Shown: positions 48,225 through 57,966, counted from the first letter of the stretch. The stretch: DNA of 64,000 nucleotides from an uncultured Clostridiaceae bacterium (GCA_946628065.1 CAMOWC010000006.1:1-64000), one strand, 5' to 3'. The notes: generated by a model not told the origin, from the sequence alone. Made by a program: numbers and translations.

Positions 48225-48516
48225 GTTTTGCCCCCTATAACAATCCTATTTTCTACCGCATATTATATCATTAATTAATATTTTTTGTACATACTTTAGG
48301 AAAATATTCTTGTGCTAATTATTATTCTAGTCTCGCTTGTAACACTTTTTTCTTAGCTTTCATAATATATATCATACAAATGAAAATTTAAACATATTTC
48401 GTTGCTTTTCTTTACTTATAATTGCAAGTATTTCCATATTCAAAAAAATATCTACTTACGTTTTTTATAGTTAAGGAAAGTAAAAAACTCTTGAAAGCTG
48501 AAAGGGGTGACTTAAT

Positions 48517-48636
48517 ATGCCAGAAAATAGAGGATGCGGTGGTGGATTTGGATTCGGTGATGATTGTTGCTGGATTATAATTGTTCTATTATTAATATTC
48601 TGCTGCTGTGGAAATAATGGCAGAGGCTGCTGTTAA
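48517..48636 (+). CDS. Small Cys/Gly-rich membrane peptide
   Basis: A 39-residue peptide starting at ATG 48517 after AAAGGGGTGA. 'GCGGGFGFGDDCC' is followed by a short hydrophobic helix ('WIIIVLLLIF') and a Cys-rich end ('CCCGNNGRGCC'). Similar tiny Gly/Cys-rich peptides occur in spore-forming Clostridia, possibly coat-related, but no function is assigned. A strong terminator follows. Two CGG trinucleotides are out of phase. The 292 bases between it and mutL hold no other gene that I see. Confidence 0.7.
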   Translation: MPENRGCGGGFGFGDDCCWIIIVLLLIFCCCGNNGRGCC

Positions 48637-48660
48637 TTAAATTAGTTAAACGCCAAAATT

Positions 48661-48697
48661 AAAACCAGAAATAGGCTTTGCTCCTAATTCTGGTTTT
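48661..48697 (+). terminator. Terminator after the Cys-rich peptide
   Basis: AAAACCAGAA pairs with TTCTGGTTTT, with an inner TAGG/CCTA stem, then a T run. Confidence 0.85.
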
Positions 48698-48718
48698 TTA
48701 TATAATCGTTTTAGATAA

Positions 48719-49042
48719 CTATTCTTCATCAATAAAATTAAATTCATCTTTAAATTTTTCTTTAAAAATTTCAAATACATGTGCTAATACTTCTTCGTCG
48801 TCAACACTAACATATGATTCTTCATCATCTGAGTCAGTATCTTCAACCTTAAGAATTACTACTTCTCCAGCATCTTCACTATCTTCTTCTTCAACTGGTA
48901 AAAGAACAACATATTCTTCTGAATCTAATTCAACTAAATCTAAAAATTCAAATTTAACTTCTTCCCCATTTTCATCGTTTAATGTAATTATGTTATCTAA
49001 ATCTTCATCTAATTCTGTAATTTTGTTTTCTTCACCTTCCAT
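48719..49042 (-). CDS. yrzB: DUF1292 family acidic protein (YrzB-like)
   Basis: A 107-residue very acidic protein (mostly Glu, Asp, Val, Leu). 'ITLNDENGEEVKFEFLDLVEL' in part and 'EYVVLLPVEE' are the DUF1292 core. It ends the ireB-ruvX-DUF1292 set, the usual order in Firmicutes. Function unknown. Confidence 0.9.
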   Translation of the reverse strand: MEGEENKITELDEDLDNIITLNDENGEEVKFEFLDLVELDSEEYVVLLPVEEEDSEDAGEVVILKVEDTDSDDEESYVSVDDEEVLAHVFEIFKEKFKDEFNFIDEE

Positions 49043-49097
49043 TTTATTTCTCCTTTCAATTTATAAAATTTAAATTTTAATACCCTTTTAGTATACC

Positions 49098-49514
49098 CTA
49101 CTTTTTGCTATTAATATACGTTTCAAGAATATATACAGCAGCAATTGTATCTACTATATTCTTCTTTTTTTCTTTCTTTATTTGTAAATCATTCATAGTT
49201 TTATGAGCTTGTACGCTTGTTAGTCTTTCATCAACTAGCTCAATTTTCAATTTTGGATATTTGCATTTTAATTTATGTAAAAACTCTCGAGTTACCTCTG
49301 CTCTTACAGTTTCTTCACCTTTTAAATTTAATGGCATTCCAAGGACAATTGTGTCTATTTCATATTGACTTAATATTTCATCTAATCTTTTAAGTAATTG
49401 CTTATCTTTTCCATTGTAAAAAATCGTTTCAAGTCCTTGTGCCGTTATCCCTAATGGATCTGTAACAGCTATTCCAACTCTTACATCTCCATAATCAATA
49501 GCTAATGTTCGCAT
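49098..49514 (-). CDS. ruvX: Holliday junction resolvase-like RuvX/YqgF
   Basis: A 138-residue RNase H-fold nuclease used in pre-16S rRNA 5' end processing. 'LAIDYGDVRVGIAVTDPLG' carries the first catalytic Asp, 'VLGMPLNLKGEE' the middle motif, and 'VDERLTSVQAHKTM' the Glu motif. It adjoins ireB directly (stop and start touch). Confidence 0.95.
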   Translation of the reverse strand: MRTLAIDYGDVRVGIAVTDPLGITAQGLETIFYNGKDKQLLKRLDEILSQYEIDTIVLGMPLNLKGEETVRAEVTREFLHKLKCKYPKLKIELVDERLTSVQAHKTMNDLQIKKEKKKNIVDTIAAVYILETYINSKK

Positions 49515-49769
49515 TTACTCATCCAATCCTATATAATTTTTTACTAGTTTTTCTAATAGCTCATCTCTTTCAATTAATCGTATTAAATTTCTTGCATCAT
49601 TGTGACTGGTAATATAGGTAGGATCTCCTGATAAAATATATCCAACTATTTGATTTATTGGATTATATCCTTTTTCCATTAAAGCTTGATATACTTGCTT
49701 AAGTATTTCTCTCGCTTTTACATTGTTGTCTTTTTCTACTCTAAAATTCATAGTTTTATCATCTACCAT
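49515..49769 (-). CDS. ireB: IreB family regulatory protein
   Basis: An 84-residue DUF965 protein, substrate of the Ser/Thr kinase IreK in Enterococcus. '[39 protein letters not shown]' (in part) is highly conserved. N-terminal Thr residues near 'DDKTMNF' are candidate phosphosites. First gene of the ireB-ruvX-DUF1292 operon. Confidence 0.94.
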   Translation of the reverse strand: MVDDKTMNFRVEKDNNVKAREILKQVYQALMEKGYNPINQIVGYILSGDPTYITSHNDARNLIRLIERDELLEKLVKNYIGLDE

Positions 49770-49781
49770 CTTTTATCCCTC

Positions 49782-50879
49782 CTATATATATGTAATTTTA
49801 TTTTCTTGTCTATTTGCATTGTCTAAGTAGTTCTCTAGTTTCTTTGTAACCCCTTCCATACCTGTTCCTTTATAGTATGTTGAAAGAACAAAGTTTATTT
49901 TTGGTGAAATAGCTATTTCTTTTTTATTTTTTATTTTTTTGCCGTTTTCATAAATAATTGATATTTCTTCTGCTGATTGTTTTACATCTTTTAAAAATTC
50001 AACTACTGCTTCTGGCTCTACTCCGGAAAAGACAATTACAAATTTAGGCCCCATGTATCTGACAAAAATATAATCTGCCGAAATACTTCTTTTAACTAAG
50101 TTACTAACTTTTATTAATATATTATTGCCCATTTTTCTGCTATAGTTTTCATTAATCTCTTCCAAATTTGTAATTTTAAACATACATACTGTAGATGTTG
50201 TATATTTGTCTATAACATGCTTTCCTATTCCATATAAATATTCTGCTGAATATAATTCGGTAAACTGATCTTTTCTAACAATGTTTTCCATTGTGTTTTG
50301 ATATATTACTGTTTTTAATACAGACACTATGTTTTCCTTAATTACTTCAATTATTGTAGTATCTAAATGATCATATGCATGCATTTGTCCACTTTCAATT
50401 ATCCAGTATCCTATATATACATTGTCCACATATAATGGTAAAAACATTGCTGATTTTGCTCTAGCAAATTCCATCTGCTGATAAGGCAACCTTTCACTTT
50501 CTTTTTCTATAGTAACATATTTAGTAGTCGCTGTAGCAATACTGTCTCTAAATATTTCTTGTGTGTGCAGATTTTTTAAAGCTTCCCAGTGTTTTTCATC
50601 AACATTAGTTGCTTTTATAACATATTCAGCTCCATTAAAAACAACAATAGTTGAATACTTTATGTCAAATTTTTCTAAAAGCGTATCATTTATGCTTCTT
50701 AATTTTTCGTCAACAGAATTGTTTTCTCCAACAGCATTCATAAAATCTTGCAAAACATTCAAACTATTGATCTTTTGATTAATATTATTAAATGTTTGCA
50801 CCTTTTTATGAATTGAAATATTATATATGACTAATGCAATTACAATAAATACTAATATAATTATTCCAATTAGTTCCAA
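49782..50879 (-). CDS. Membrane GAF-GGDEF-like protein with a degenerate cyclase site
   Basis: A 365-residue protein. One N-terminal membrane helix (3-22), a coiled segment, a GAF-like sensor domain (about 45-190) and a GGDEF-like fold (about 195-350). The usual GG(D/E)EF is replaced by 'YMGPKFVIVF', so cyclase activity is unlikely; nucleotide binding or a partner role is possible. It lies 12 bases upstream of ireB and 20 bases downstream of the ParA-like gene. Confidence 0.75.
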   Translation of the reverse strand: MELIGIIILVFIVIALVIYNISIHKKVQTFNNINQKINSLNVLQDFMNAVGENNSVDEKLRSINDTLLEKFDIKYSTIVVFNGAEYVIKATNVDEKHWEALKNLHTQEIFRDSIATATTKYVTIEKESERLPYQQMEFARAKSAMFLPLYVDNVYIGYWIIESGQMHAYDHLDTTIIEVIKENIVSVLKTVIYQNTMENIVRKDQFTELYSAEYLYGIGKHVIDKYTTSTVCMFKITNLEEINENYSRKMGNNILIKVSNLVKRSISADYIFVRYMGPKFVIVFSGVEPEAVVEFLKDVKQSAEEISIIYENGKKIKNKKEIAISPKINFVLSTYYKGTGMEGVTKKLENYLDNANRQENKITYI

Positions 50880-50899
50880 TTGTCTGTCACCCCCAAATT

Positions 50900-53320
50900 C
50901 TAATAACCATTTTTCATCCTATTCATTTGTTCTAATGTGTTATTCATACCTGGAGAGAAATAATTTTTAGAGTCCGGTTCCTCTCTTTTCATTCTATTTT
51001 CTCTGTTTTTTTGTGATGGCTTATTTAATAGTGGATATACCATTTCAGCTAATTCTTTTAATGATTGCATGAATGCTTTCGAATACTGTTTTAAAGAAAT
51101 CTCGCAACTTACCATTGCTTCCAAGTATGCTATATATGTGCTCTCATCAAGTGGTACACTACAGTATTTTATCATTTCTTTATTAAATAACTCGGTCATA
51201 AATGACATCGAAGGTGCATTATAAAAAGCCATACCTCCAATTAATACTTTGTCATTTAATCCTCTTATTTTTGTGTATTTGTTAATTACAATTCTTAGCT
51301 TCTCTGGTTTTAATACACCGCTATTTTTTAAGTCTCTCATAAAAGCTGTAAGAGGTTGTATAGTTAATACATCCATACTTTGTACTAAATAAATTTCCTG
51401 AGCGCTTTGGAAATATTCAGCAGGTGTACTAAAGTCACAATCTATTAAAACTAACTCGTAGTTGTTTTCAAGAGTTTCTATTATAGATTTCATATTCTCT
51501 CTTTCAGGGTTCTCTCCAGGAAGAGATGTGTACACGCTTAAATATTTGTCTACTTGTATTCCGTCTGCAGAACCATTTTTTAATTTTGGAACTGAATTAT
51601 ATGCTGCTTTTCTTAATTCTTCCTCATTTTTAGTATAAATGTAAAATGAGTTTTTATTTTCAGTAGTATCCAACACAGCTGTTTTCACACCCATAGATGA
51701 GAATAAAGCCGCTAGGTTATTTACAATAAATGATGTTCCATTTTTTGTACTTCCAACAAAAGCAACTATTTTTTTGTCTCCAACAATTAAATTATCTTGT
51801 GAGCTTGCATACTGCATTCTATTATTTTCGGTTCTCTCTATATGATTTTCTTGTTGAATTCCATAATTATTATATACATTATTGGTATTAGATGCATAAT
51901 TATTGTATGGTGAATATTGGTTTTGAGTAGCTGGTGTTGGGCTTATCTTTTCTGGAATTTCGGTTTCTTCAATTCCAGGTAAAACTGCATTAATTGCGCT
52001 TTCAATATTATTGTTTTTTTCTTTTCTGTTCTCTACTTGTTCTTCTAATTCTTCTCCAAATCCTGGTAAAATTGCAGCGCTTGAATCTTCTGCTATTTCT
52101 TCCTCTTTCAAATCGAATAAATTTACATCATCTTCAACCTTTTTAGGTCTACCTCTTCCTCGTCTTGCTTGTTCTTGTAGTTCAATTCCGTTATTTTCGT
52201 TTTCTGTAATTTTTCTAGGTCTGCCTCTTCCTTTTTTCTCTGCAATTTGCTCAGTACTATCTGAAGCTTGCTCTATATCTTCAAATAATATATTTGGAGC
52301 TTCTTCCGTATTCTCTTTTACTTGGTTTGTCTCTTCGCCTAAATCCATTAAATTTACAAATTCTTCTTGATTTGAATTGTCTGCCTCTGGAGTTTGTTGT
52401 TGCACATCTTGTAACAATTTTTCAACTTCATGAGTTTTCTCTGATTTTACCTGAGAAGGGATTATTATTGGCTGTCCTGTGAGTGGATTATTTGCCCTTC
52501 TTTCTATAGAATTAATTGTCAAATCATCATTCCCTGTTGAAATTGTTTTCTTTTTATTTTTTTCTTGATGCTTTGTATTTGTTTTAGTTATATCCGTTGT
52601 ATTTTTTCTCTTATACTGTTGCTCTCCAAACATAACAACTTGTTGATATTTTGGAGACCTTTCTTCAAGAACAGCTTTAACGTTTATTGGTAAGAATTTT
52701 ATTATTATTCTAAGTTGAGCATCTGTATACTGCGATGCTATATTATTAAAGCTTTCAACATATTTATCTTCATTTTTTCCTAATGTTTTGTAATGTTTTA
52801 ATATACTTTGTATTTCATTTTCATTAACGTCTGTATCATTTTCTGCTTTATAACTTACGTCTTCAGAATCAATGTTGTAATATTGTTTTGCTTCTTTTTT
52901 AGTTCTTGGGGTGTTTATTAATCTGCAAACTTCTTCAATGCTTCTGTCTTTTCCAATAATAGCACTATAAACTCCTATTCCAAATAGTTTTACAAGTAGA
53001 CTATCTGATTTTGTACGTCTATCACTGCATATTAAAATAATTTGTGTGTCCTTTCCTCCGTTGTCTGTTGACTCATCACTAATACTGTCTAATTTTTCAA
53101 ATAGGAATTTGTCTATTGTATCATAGTTGTTATTAGCAAAAGGTTCAAGATCTTCGCCTATTACGATTCTATCGTAAGTCTTGTCCCTTTGCATTTCTTT
53201 GATAATTGCATTAAAATAATATACATTCTTATATGCAATTATTTCTTTATAATCCTTTTGATATTTTTTTACAATTTCTTCAGAAACATTTTCATTATTA
53301 ACAGCAAATAAAACTTTCAT
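50900..53320 (-). CDS. ParA/CpaE-like ATPase with AT-hook linker
   Basis: An 806-residue protein. The N-terminal ~135 residues look like a receiver-type fold ('RIVIGEDLEPF', 'TQIILICSD'). A long acidic, low-complexity linker follows with two AT-hook motifs, 'KGRGRPRK' (about 363-370) and 'RRGRGRPKK' (about 386-394). The C-terminal third is a MinD/ParA-type domain; its P-loop is deviant, 'FVGSTKNGTSFIVNNLA' (522-536), without the usual KGG lead. CpaE-like proteins position pilus or secretion machinery. AT-hooks with a ParA-type ATPase suggest binding to AT-rich DNA (inference). Confidence 0.75.
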   Translation of the reverse strand: MKVLFAVNNENVSEEIVKKYQKDYKEIIAYKNVYYFNAIIKEMQRDKTYDRIVIGEDLEPFANNNYDTIDKFLFEKLDSISDESTDNGGKDTQIILICSDRRTKSDSLLVKLFGIGVYSAIIGKDRSIEEVCRLINTPRTKKEAKQYYNIDSEDVSYKAENDTDVNENEIQSILKHYKTLGKNEDKYVESFNNIASQYTDAQLRIIIKFLPINVKAVLEERSPKYQQVVMFGEQQYKRKNTTDITKTNTKHQEKNKKKTISTGNDDLTINSIERRANNPLTGQPIIIPSQVKSEKTHEVEKLLQDVQQQTPEADNSNQEEFVNLMDLGEETNQVKENTEEAPNILFEDIEQASDSTEQIAEKKGRGRPRKITENENNGIELQEQARRGRGRPKKVEDDVNLFDLKEEEIAEDSSAAILPGFGEELEEQVENRKEKNNNIESAINAVLPGIEETEIPEKISPTPATQNQYSPYNNYASNTNNVYNNYGIQQENHIERTENNRMQYASSQDNLIVGDKKIVAFVGSTKNGTSFIVNNLAALFSSMGVKTAVLDTTENKNSFYIYTKNEEELRKAAYNSVPKLKNGSADGIQVDKYLSVYTSLPGENPERENMKSIIETLENNYELVLIDCDFSTPAEYFQSAQEIYLVQSMDVLTIQPLTAFMRDLKNSGVLKPEKLRIVINKYTKIRGLNDKVLIGGMAFYNAPSMSFMTELFNKEMIKYCSVPLDESTYIAYLEAMVSCEISLKQYSKAFMQSLKELAEMVYPLLNKPSQKNRENRMKREEPDSKNYFSPGMNNTLEQMNRMKNGY

Positions 53321-53324
53321 TTGT

Positions 53325-53744
53325 TTAACCCCTCCAACCTTTTATTACAATTGCAAAAACAAGTGGTAGGACTTGACATATTATAAAAATAGTTACAAAC
53401 CCTACTAGTGAGTAAAAGCCTTTATCTCTCGTGTCTAATTTACGAATACCTATTACATATTGGTATATAGCAGAAATTGCTACTCCCAAAAAGCAAAATG
53501 GAATACTATATACTTGTATCTTTTTTAAAATATACGCTGTTAGTCCGTAAGATTCACTGCCATATCTTTCAGTATAATCATTAAGCTCATTTTGAGCCTT
53601 TTCTTTCATCTTAGCTACTTCTCCTACGATGTTTCTTTCTTCGCTATTCGAATTAATTGGTTCTGCATCGTTTGTAGCATATACAGTACTGACTCCAAGT
53701 GTAACTAATACTACAATTAAAAATCCTAATAGTATTTTTTTCAT
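53325..53744 (-). CDS. Small exported membrane protein of unknown function
   Basis: A 139-residue protein with a signal peptide (1-24, 'VSTVYATND') and two hydrophobic helices near 78-95 and 112-132. The topology resembles small T4SS/pilin-like subunits (VirB2/TrbC size) but there is no sequence match I can name. It lies 4 bases upstream of the ParA-like gene, so the two probably work together, perhaps in a secretion or pilus system. Confidence 0.65.
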   Translation of the reverse strand: MKKILLGFLIVVLVTLGVSTVYATNDAEPINSNSEERNIVGEVAKMKEKAQNELNDYTERYGSESYGLTAYILKKIQVYSIPFCFLGVAISAIYQYVIGIRKLDTRDKGFYSLVGFVTIFIICQVLPLVFAIVIKGWRG

Positions 53745-53863
53745 ACAGCTTGTCCCCCTTTTTAATCTATACTATATAATCATACAATAATATTAATAAA
53801 ATAGCAAGCAATATTTGGTAATTTTTTTGTATTTTCTATCATATTATTATAGTAGATTTCTAT

Positions 53864-53898
53864 AAAAAATGAGGCATTATAAATTTGCCTCATTTTTT
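53864..53898 (-). terminator. Terminator after the GH73 gene
   Basis: AAAAAATGAGGCA pairs with TGCCTCATTTTTT, ending just below the stop at 53904. Confidence 0.88.
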
Positions 53899-53903
53899 TA
53901 ATT

Positions 53904-55145
53904 TTACAAATTATTATATAAATAACTCATCCAATTATATACTGCATTTGCCCAGTTTTTATCTGTAGCATATTTAGTGTTTACACCACTTAATGTTGCT
54001 CCATTATAGTATGCACCACTAGCTACTTGTCCATCGTAAATACTTGTTCCAGAAGGGTTTAAGTAATATTTTGCAAATACTCTAGCAATTAAGTCAATAC
54101 TTTCTGCATAACTGTTATAGCTATATGCACTTCCATAAGGGCTAGAATCATAAGCACCATAGCCAAATAAATTTCGCTTATTTCTACATATGTAAGAAGT
54201 TCCCCATCCGCTTTCATGTATTCCAACTGCTGCAATAAATATTCCGTTAACATTATATTGTTTTTCTATATAGTAGAAATACTCGCAGTTCTCCTCAAAT
54301 ACTTTATTTGTATCTCTTGAGTTGTTGGATAACACTTGCTTGAACTGCTCTAATGTTAATCCACTTGGTTTAGTTAAATCCATGTCAAAGCTTAGTCGTC
54401 CTATTAGTTGCTCTTTAGTTAGTGTTCCTTCATCTCCTTGATCTTGAGAAACTAGTGAATGAGGTTTTAGATACGTTAAGCAGTTTGCAGGGCAATACCC
54501 TGTATAAATTCCATATAAAACTTTATACCATTCTTTTTGTATCTCGAGTACTTCAACCTCTGAATCTCTATATATTACTAAAACCACTTCAGCGTTCTGG
54601 TCTGGTTCAATTAGCAAGCTTAGTGTATCTGGAGTAACATAAAGTTTATCTCCATTTTTTACAGTATAGTTGCTTCTATATATACCTGTTCCTACATCAA
54701 CTACTTTGTTTATAGGCGCCTTAATTATTTGGCTAGATGTCTCTTCTTCTCCTGTTAGCTCTCCATTTAAATAAGTTTTCTTTGATGTAACTTTTTGGCT
54801 TCCATCTCTTCCCTCTTGTACAACTTGTACCATTCCTTTAGGCAATTCAGGATTGTCTTGGTATGTAGTTAAATACTCTAAATCTCTCGTTTCCACAGTA
54901 TATTCTTCATGATATTTGTCAGAAGTATTATTCTTTATTATATCTAAAATATCTATATTGCTAATTAAATTATTTTTCTCTTCGCCTGTTTCTTCTTCAG
55001 GTATTGAGTATGCATAAGTAGATTTTTGTATTATTCTTGAAATTGCAACAGAAAAGCAAATTATACAAACAAGTGCCACTACTGCAATAATTGTAATTGC
55101 TCGTGTAGTTTGCACTTTTGTTTTACATTTTTCTCTAAAAGACAT
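53904..55145 (-). CDS. GH73 glucosaminidase autolysin with SH3 domain
   Basis: A 413-residue peptidoglycan hydrolase. N-terminal membrane anchor ('AITIIAVVALVCIICFSVAI'), an SH3b-like domain (about 150-235, 'VLYGIYTGYCPANCLTYL'), and a C-terminal GH73 domain with 'AAVGIHESGWGTSYICRNKR' holding the catalytic Glu and 'NLFGYGAYD'. It cuts GlcNAc-MurNAc bonds in growth or cell separation. Confidence 0.88.
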   Translation of the reverse strand: MSFREKCKTKVQTTRAITIIAVVALVCIICFSVAISRIIQKSTYAYSIPEEETGEEKNNLISNIDILDIIKNNTSDKYHEEYTVETRDLEYLTTYQDNPELPKGMVQVVQEGRDGSQKVTSKKTYLNGELTGEEETSSQIIKAPINKVVDVGTGIYRSNYTVKNGDKLYVTPDTLSLLIEPDQNAEVVLVIYRDSEVEVLEIQKEWYKVLYGIYTGYCPANCLTYLKPHSLVSQDQGDEGTLTKEQLIGRLSFDMDLTKPSGLTLEQFKQVLSNNSRDTNKVFEENCEYFYYIEKQYNVNGIFIAAVGIHESGWGTSYICRNKRNLFGYGAYDSSPYGSAYSYNSYAESIDLIARVFAKYYLNPSGTSIYDGQVASGAYYNGATLSGVNTKYATDKNWANAVYNWMSYLYNNL

Positions 55146-55266
55146 TAAAAATCACCTAAAGTTATTGTAATAATAAATTAGGCAGTTGTCAATGGAAAAA
55201 GTTTTATTTTTTACTTGATAAAATGCCCATTTTGTAATATGATAAATTAAAAAAATGGAGGATAAA

Positions 55267-56090
55267 ATGCGTTCTCGTTTTCATAAAAGAGTTAATAATT
55301 CTAAATCAGATAATAATTTGTTTTTTATAGTTAAAATTGCCTTTGCTATTTTGCTTTATTTTATACTGTTTTTTGGAATACGAAATATTACTTCTAAACT
55401 TATTGCTTTTGGCAAGTTTGAAGATGATATTGATTCATTTAATCAGAAAAATTCCGAAAAAATATTTGATATAAAAGAAATTACATTATATAGCAGTGCG
55501 ACCGCAAAGGAAAGTGAACAATCAAGGAATTTAGGGCTTAACATATCTCGGTTATACTGATATTTCTTTTTACATTTCAAATCTTAAAGGTAAAACAATT
55601 AAATCTCTTTCTGTTGATAATATTAGTTTTGCCCCTACTCCACAGATTCGGTTCACCAAGTTTAAACTATAAAAGTCCTTTAGATTTTGGAAAGGTTTCG
55701 AATTTTGGCTTAAGCCAACCTGATGAAATTTCCTTTAACGTTGTAAGTGAAGAAATAACAAACTATGACAATCCAGTAATTTATAATAATTTAAGTAGTC
55801 CTATTACTTTAACATACACAAATAAAAATATTAAGTCGAACTATCAAGTTTCAAAAAGTGGAGCTGTCCTTGTTTATGATGGTTCACTACTAAAATCAGC
55901 CAATGTAGACTTAACGAAGTTAAATTGTGGAATCTCATTCAGGCTCACAATCGTCACTACTGATGATGAAAAATATCAAACAAGTGTATTTTTTAATATA
56001 CCTTATAAATCAGAAAATTCGTCTTTACTTGACGGTTACTTACTCAGTACAATTTCTATGGAAAACAAATGTATATTTTATCAATTATAA
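55267..56090 (+). CDS. Membrane-anchored protein of unknown function, two CGG frameshifts
   Basis: Start ATG 55267 after GGAGGATAAA. A basic N-terminus, one membrane helix ('FIVKIAFAILLYFILFFGI') and an extracytoplasmic, beta-rich domain. The zero frame stops at 55560. Skipping C at CGG 55549 gives 'NISGYTDISFYISNLKGK', and at 55649 'TPQIGSPSLNYKSPLDFG', joining to the open frame to TAA 56090, 273 residues in total. I recognise no family, so here the evidence for the shifts is only continuity of an otherwise ordinary exported protein. It is followed at 12 bases by the acyl-CoA ligase-like gene. Confidence 0.75.
55549..55551 (+). other. CGG +1 shift site, codon 95
   Basis: Read TCT CGG TTA TAC TGA. 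Skipping C gives TCT GGT TAT ACT GAT and a continuing frame. Confidence 0.72.
55649..55651 (+). other. CGG +1 shift site, codon 128
   Basis: Read ATT CGG TTC. Skipping C gives ATT GGT TCA CCA and the remaining 145 codons. Confidence 0.72.
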
Positions 56091-56102
56091 AGGAGGATAT
56101 TC

Positions 56103-57833
56103 ATGAAAGAGCAGAAAAGTATTTTAGAGCAGATGAAAGAAAAATATTGGAAAATTCCTACTGTTACTGATTTAAGAGATATGGTTTTAAACTCAGCTAA
56201 TACGTATGGTGAAAAAGGTGCTTTTGAACTACATGACATGGACGGGAATCTATATCAAATAAGCTATAATAAGCTCAAAGAAGATGTTATTTCTTTTGGC
56301 ACTGGCCTTATAGAATTAGGCCTTACAGGAAAAGCAATTGGATTAATTGGTAAAAACAGCTACTCTTGGGTCGTATCATATATTGCAGCATCTGTAGTTG
56401 GTATTGTAGTTCCAATTGATAAAGAATTGCATATTGGCGATATAACAAATTTTTTAAATATATCTGAAGGTGCTGCAATCATCGGGGATAGTAAATTCAT
56501 TAAATTAGTTTATGATAACAAATCGATGCTTACAAATAAAAATATTTTGTTAATTGATATAGATAATAGATTCCCTAATGCTTCGTCATTTAACATTATC
56601 AAAGAAAATGGTCTTAAAAAAGTGGATTCTGGAGATAATTCATTTATAACATTGCCATTAAACCCAAACGACTTACATATTTTGCTATTTACTTCTGGTA
56701 CTACTGGTAAAGCTAAAGGAGTATGTTTATCACATAAAAATATAGTTTCTAATGTTATGGCCATTGCAAGTATAGTTAAAGTTGATACATCAACAAAAGT
56801 TTTGTCAATTTTGCCTATACATCATACATATGAATGCACAATTGGTAATATGCTTCTTCTTTTTGGCGGTGGCATGATTTCATATTGTGATGGGCTTAAA
56901 TATATCACTAAAAATATCAATGAATATAAACCAAATTTTATTTTGTGTGTGCCTCTTTTGTTAGAAAATGTTCATAAAAAGATTTTTAAATCTTTAGGAG
57001 AATCGGTTCCTAAGATATTTCAGAAACCAGGTGTAAAAATAATTGATAGTTTGCCATTTTTCTTAAAGCCTATCGTTAAGAAAAAAGTAAAAAAATCCTT
57101 AGGAGGCAATTTACATACATTCATAGTTGGTGCTGCTGCAGTTAATCCTGAAGTAGTTGAAGATTTTTTCAAGCTTGGTTTTCGTGTATTGCAAGGCTAT
57201 GGTCTCACTGAGTGTTCTCCTTTAGTTGCTGGGAATAATGATTTCTTCCATAATTATGCTGCTGCAGGACTTCCTATTCCTTTTATGGAATATAAAATTG
57301 ATGAACCTAATGAAGAAGGAATTGGCCAAATAATAACTAAAGGTGATAGTGTAATGCTTGGTTATTACAAAGATGAGGAAGAAACTAATAAAGTTCTAAA
57401 GGATGGTTGGTTTTATACAGGAGATTTAGGAAGAATAGATAGTGATGGCTTTTTGTATATAACAGGTAGATGTAAAAGCGTAATTGTTACAAAAAATGGT
57501 AAAAACATATACCCTGAAGAATTAGAATACTATTTAAATGAAAATCCATTAGTGGAAGAGGCAATTGTGGTTGGAGTTTACGATGAGAAAGAAAAAGATA
57601 CAATCATTACAGCTTCTATCTTCCCTAATATTGAAGCAGTAAAAGAACATTTGTCAAAACAAGATCCTTCCAAGGAAGATATTCAAAAACTTATGAACTT
57701 TGTTGTTCAAGATATAAACAAAAAATTTCCAAATTATAAGCATATAAAATCTGTAAATATTCGTGATACTGAATTTGAAAAAACTACTACAAAAAAAATA
57801 AAGAGATTTGGAGATAACTTAAAAATGAACTAA
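56103..57833 (+). CDS. AMP-forming acyl-CoA ligase (long-chain type)
   Basis: A 576-residue ANL-superfamily enzyme that activates a fatty acid to acyl-AMP and then acyl-CoA. The P-loop-like 'LLFTSGTTGKAKGVCLSH' lies near residues 196-213, 'LQGYGLTECSPLVAG' is motif II, 'WFYTGDLGRIDSDGFLYITG' carries the ATP-ribose Asp, and 'KNGKNIYPEELEYYL' the C-terminal hinge. The catalytic Lys is near 'TTTKKIKRFG'. It ends in ATGAAC-TAA at the start of the large inverted repeat. Confidence 0.88.
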   Translation: MKEQKSILEQMKEKYWKIPTVTDLRDMVLNSANTYGEKGAFELHDMDGNLYQISYNKLKEDVISFGTGLIELGLTGKAIGLIGKNSYSWVVSYIAASVVGIVVPIDKELHIGDITNFLNISEGAAIIGDSKFIKLVYDNKSMLTNKNILLIDIDNRFPNASSFNIIKENGLKKVDSGDNSFITLPLNPNDLHILLFTSGTTGKAKGVCLSHKNIVSNVMAIASIVKVDTSTKVLSILPIHHTYECTIGNMLLLFGGGMISYCDGLKYITKNINEYKPNFILCVPLLLENVHKKIFKSLGESVPKIFQKPGVKIIDSLPFFLKPIVKKKVKKSLGGNLHTFIVGAAAVNPEVVEDFFKLGFRVLQGYGLTECSPLVAGNNDFFHNYAAAGLPIPFMEYKIDEPNEEGIGQIITKGDSVMLGYYKDEEETNKVLKDGWFYTGDLGRIDSDGFLYITGRCKSVIVTKNGKNIYPEELEYYLNENPLVEEAIVVGVYDEKEKDTIITASIFPNIEAVKEHLSKQDPSKEDIQKLMNFVVQDINKKFPNYKHIKSVNIRDTEFEKTTTKKIKRFGDNLKMN

Positions 57834-57966
57834 AGGGGACGTTTCCCAAAGGGGGCTTTTCCCTCCCCTGGGGACAGGTGTTAAGCTACTGGCAAAAGCC
57901 ATTGCTTAACACCTGTCCCCAGGGGAGGGAAAAGCCCCCTTTGGGAAACGTCCCCTTTAGTTCATT
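57824..57966. repeat. Perfect 63-bp inverted repeat joining two convergent genes
   Basis: Arms 57824-57886 and 57904-57966 are exact reverse complements around a 17-base loop that holds TGGC-AAAA-GCCA. The arms begin ATGAACTAAAGGGGACG, so both convergent genes (acyl-CoA ligase and uppP) end in Met-Asn-stop inside the repeat. It shares GGGGACGTTTCCCAAAGGGGG and GGGACAGGTGTTAA with the palindromes flanking the transposase at 32771-33780. It surely terminates both transcripts. Confidence 0.93.
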
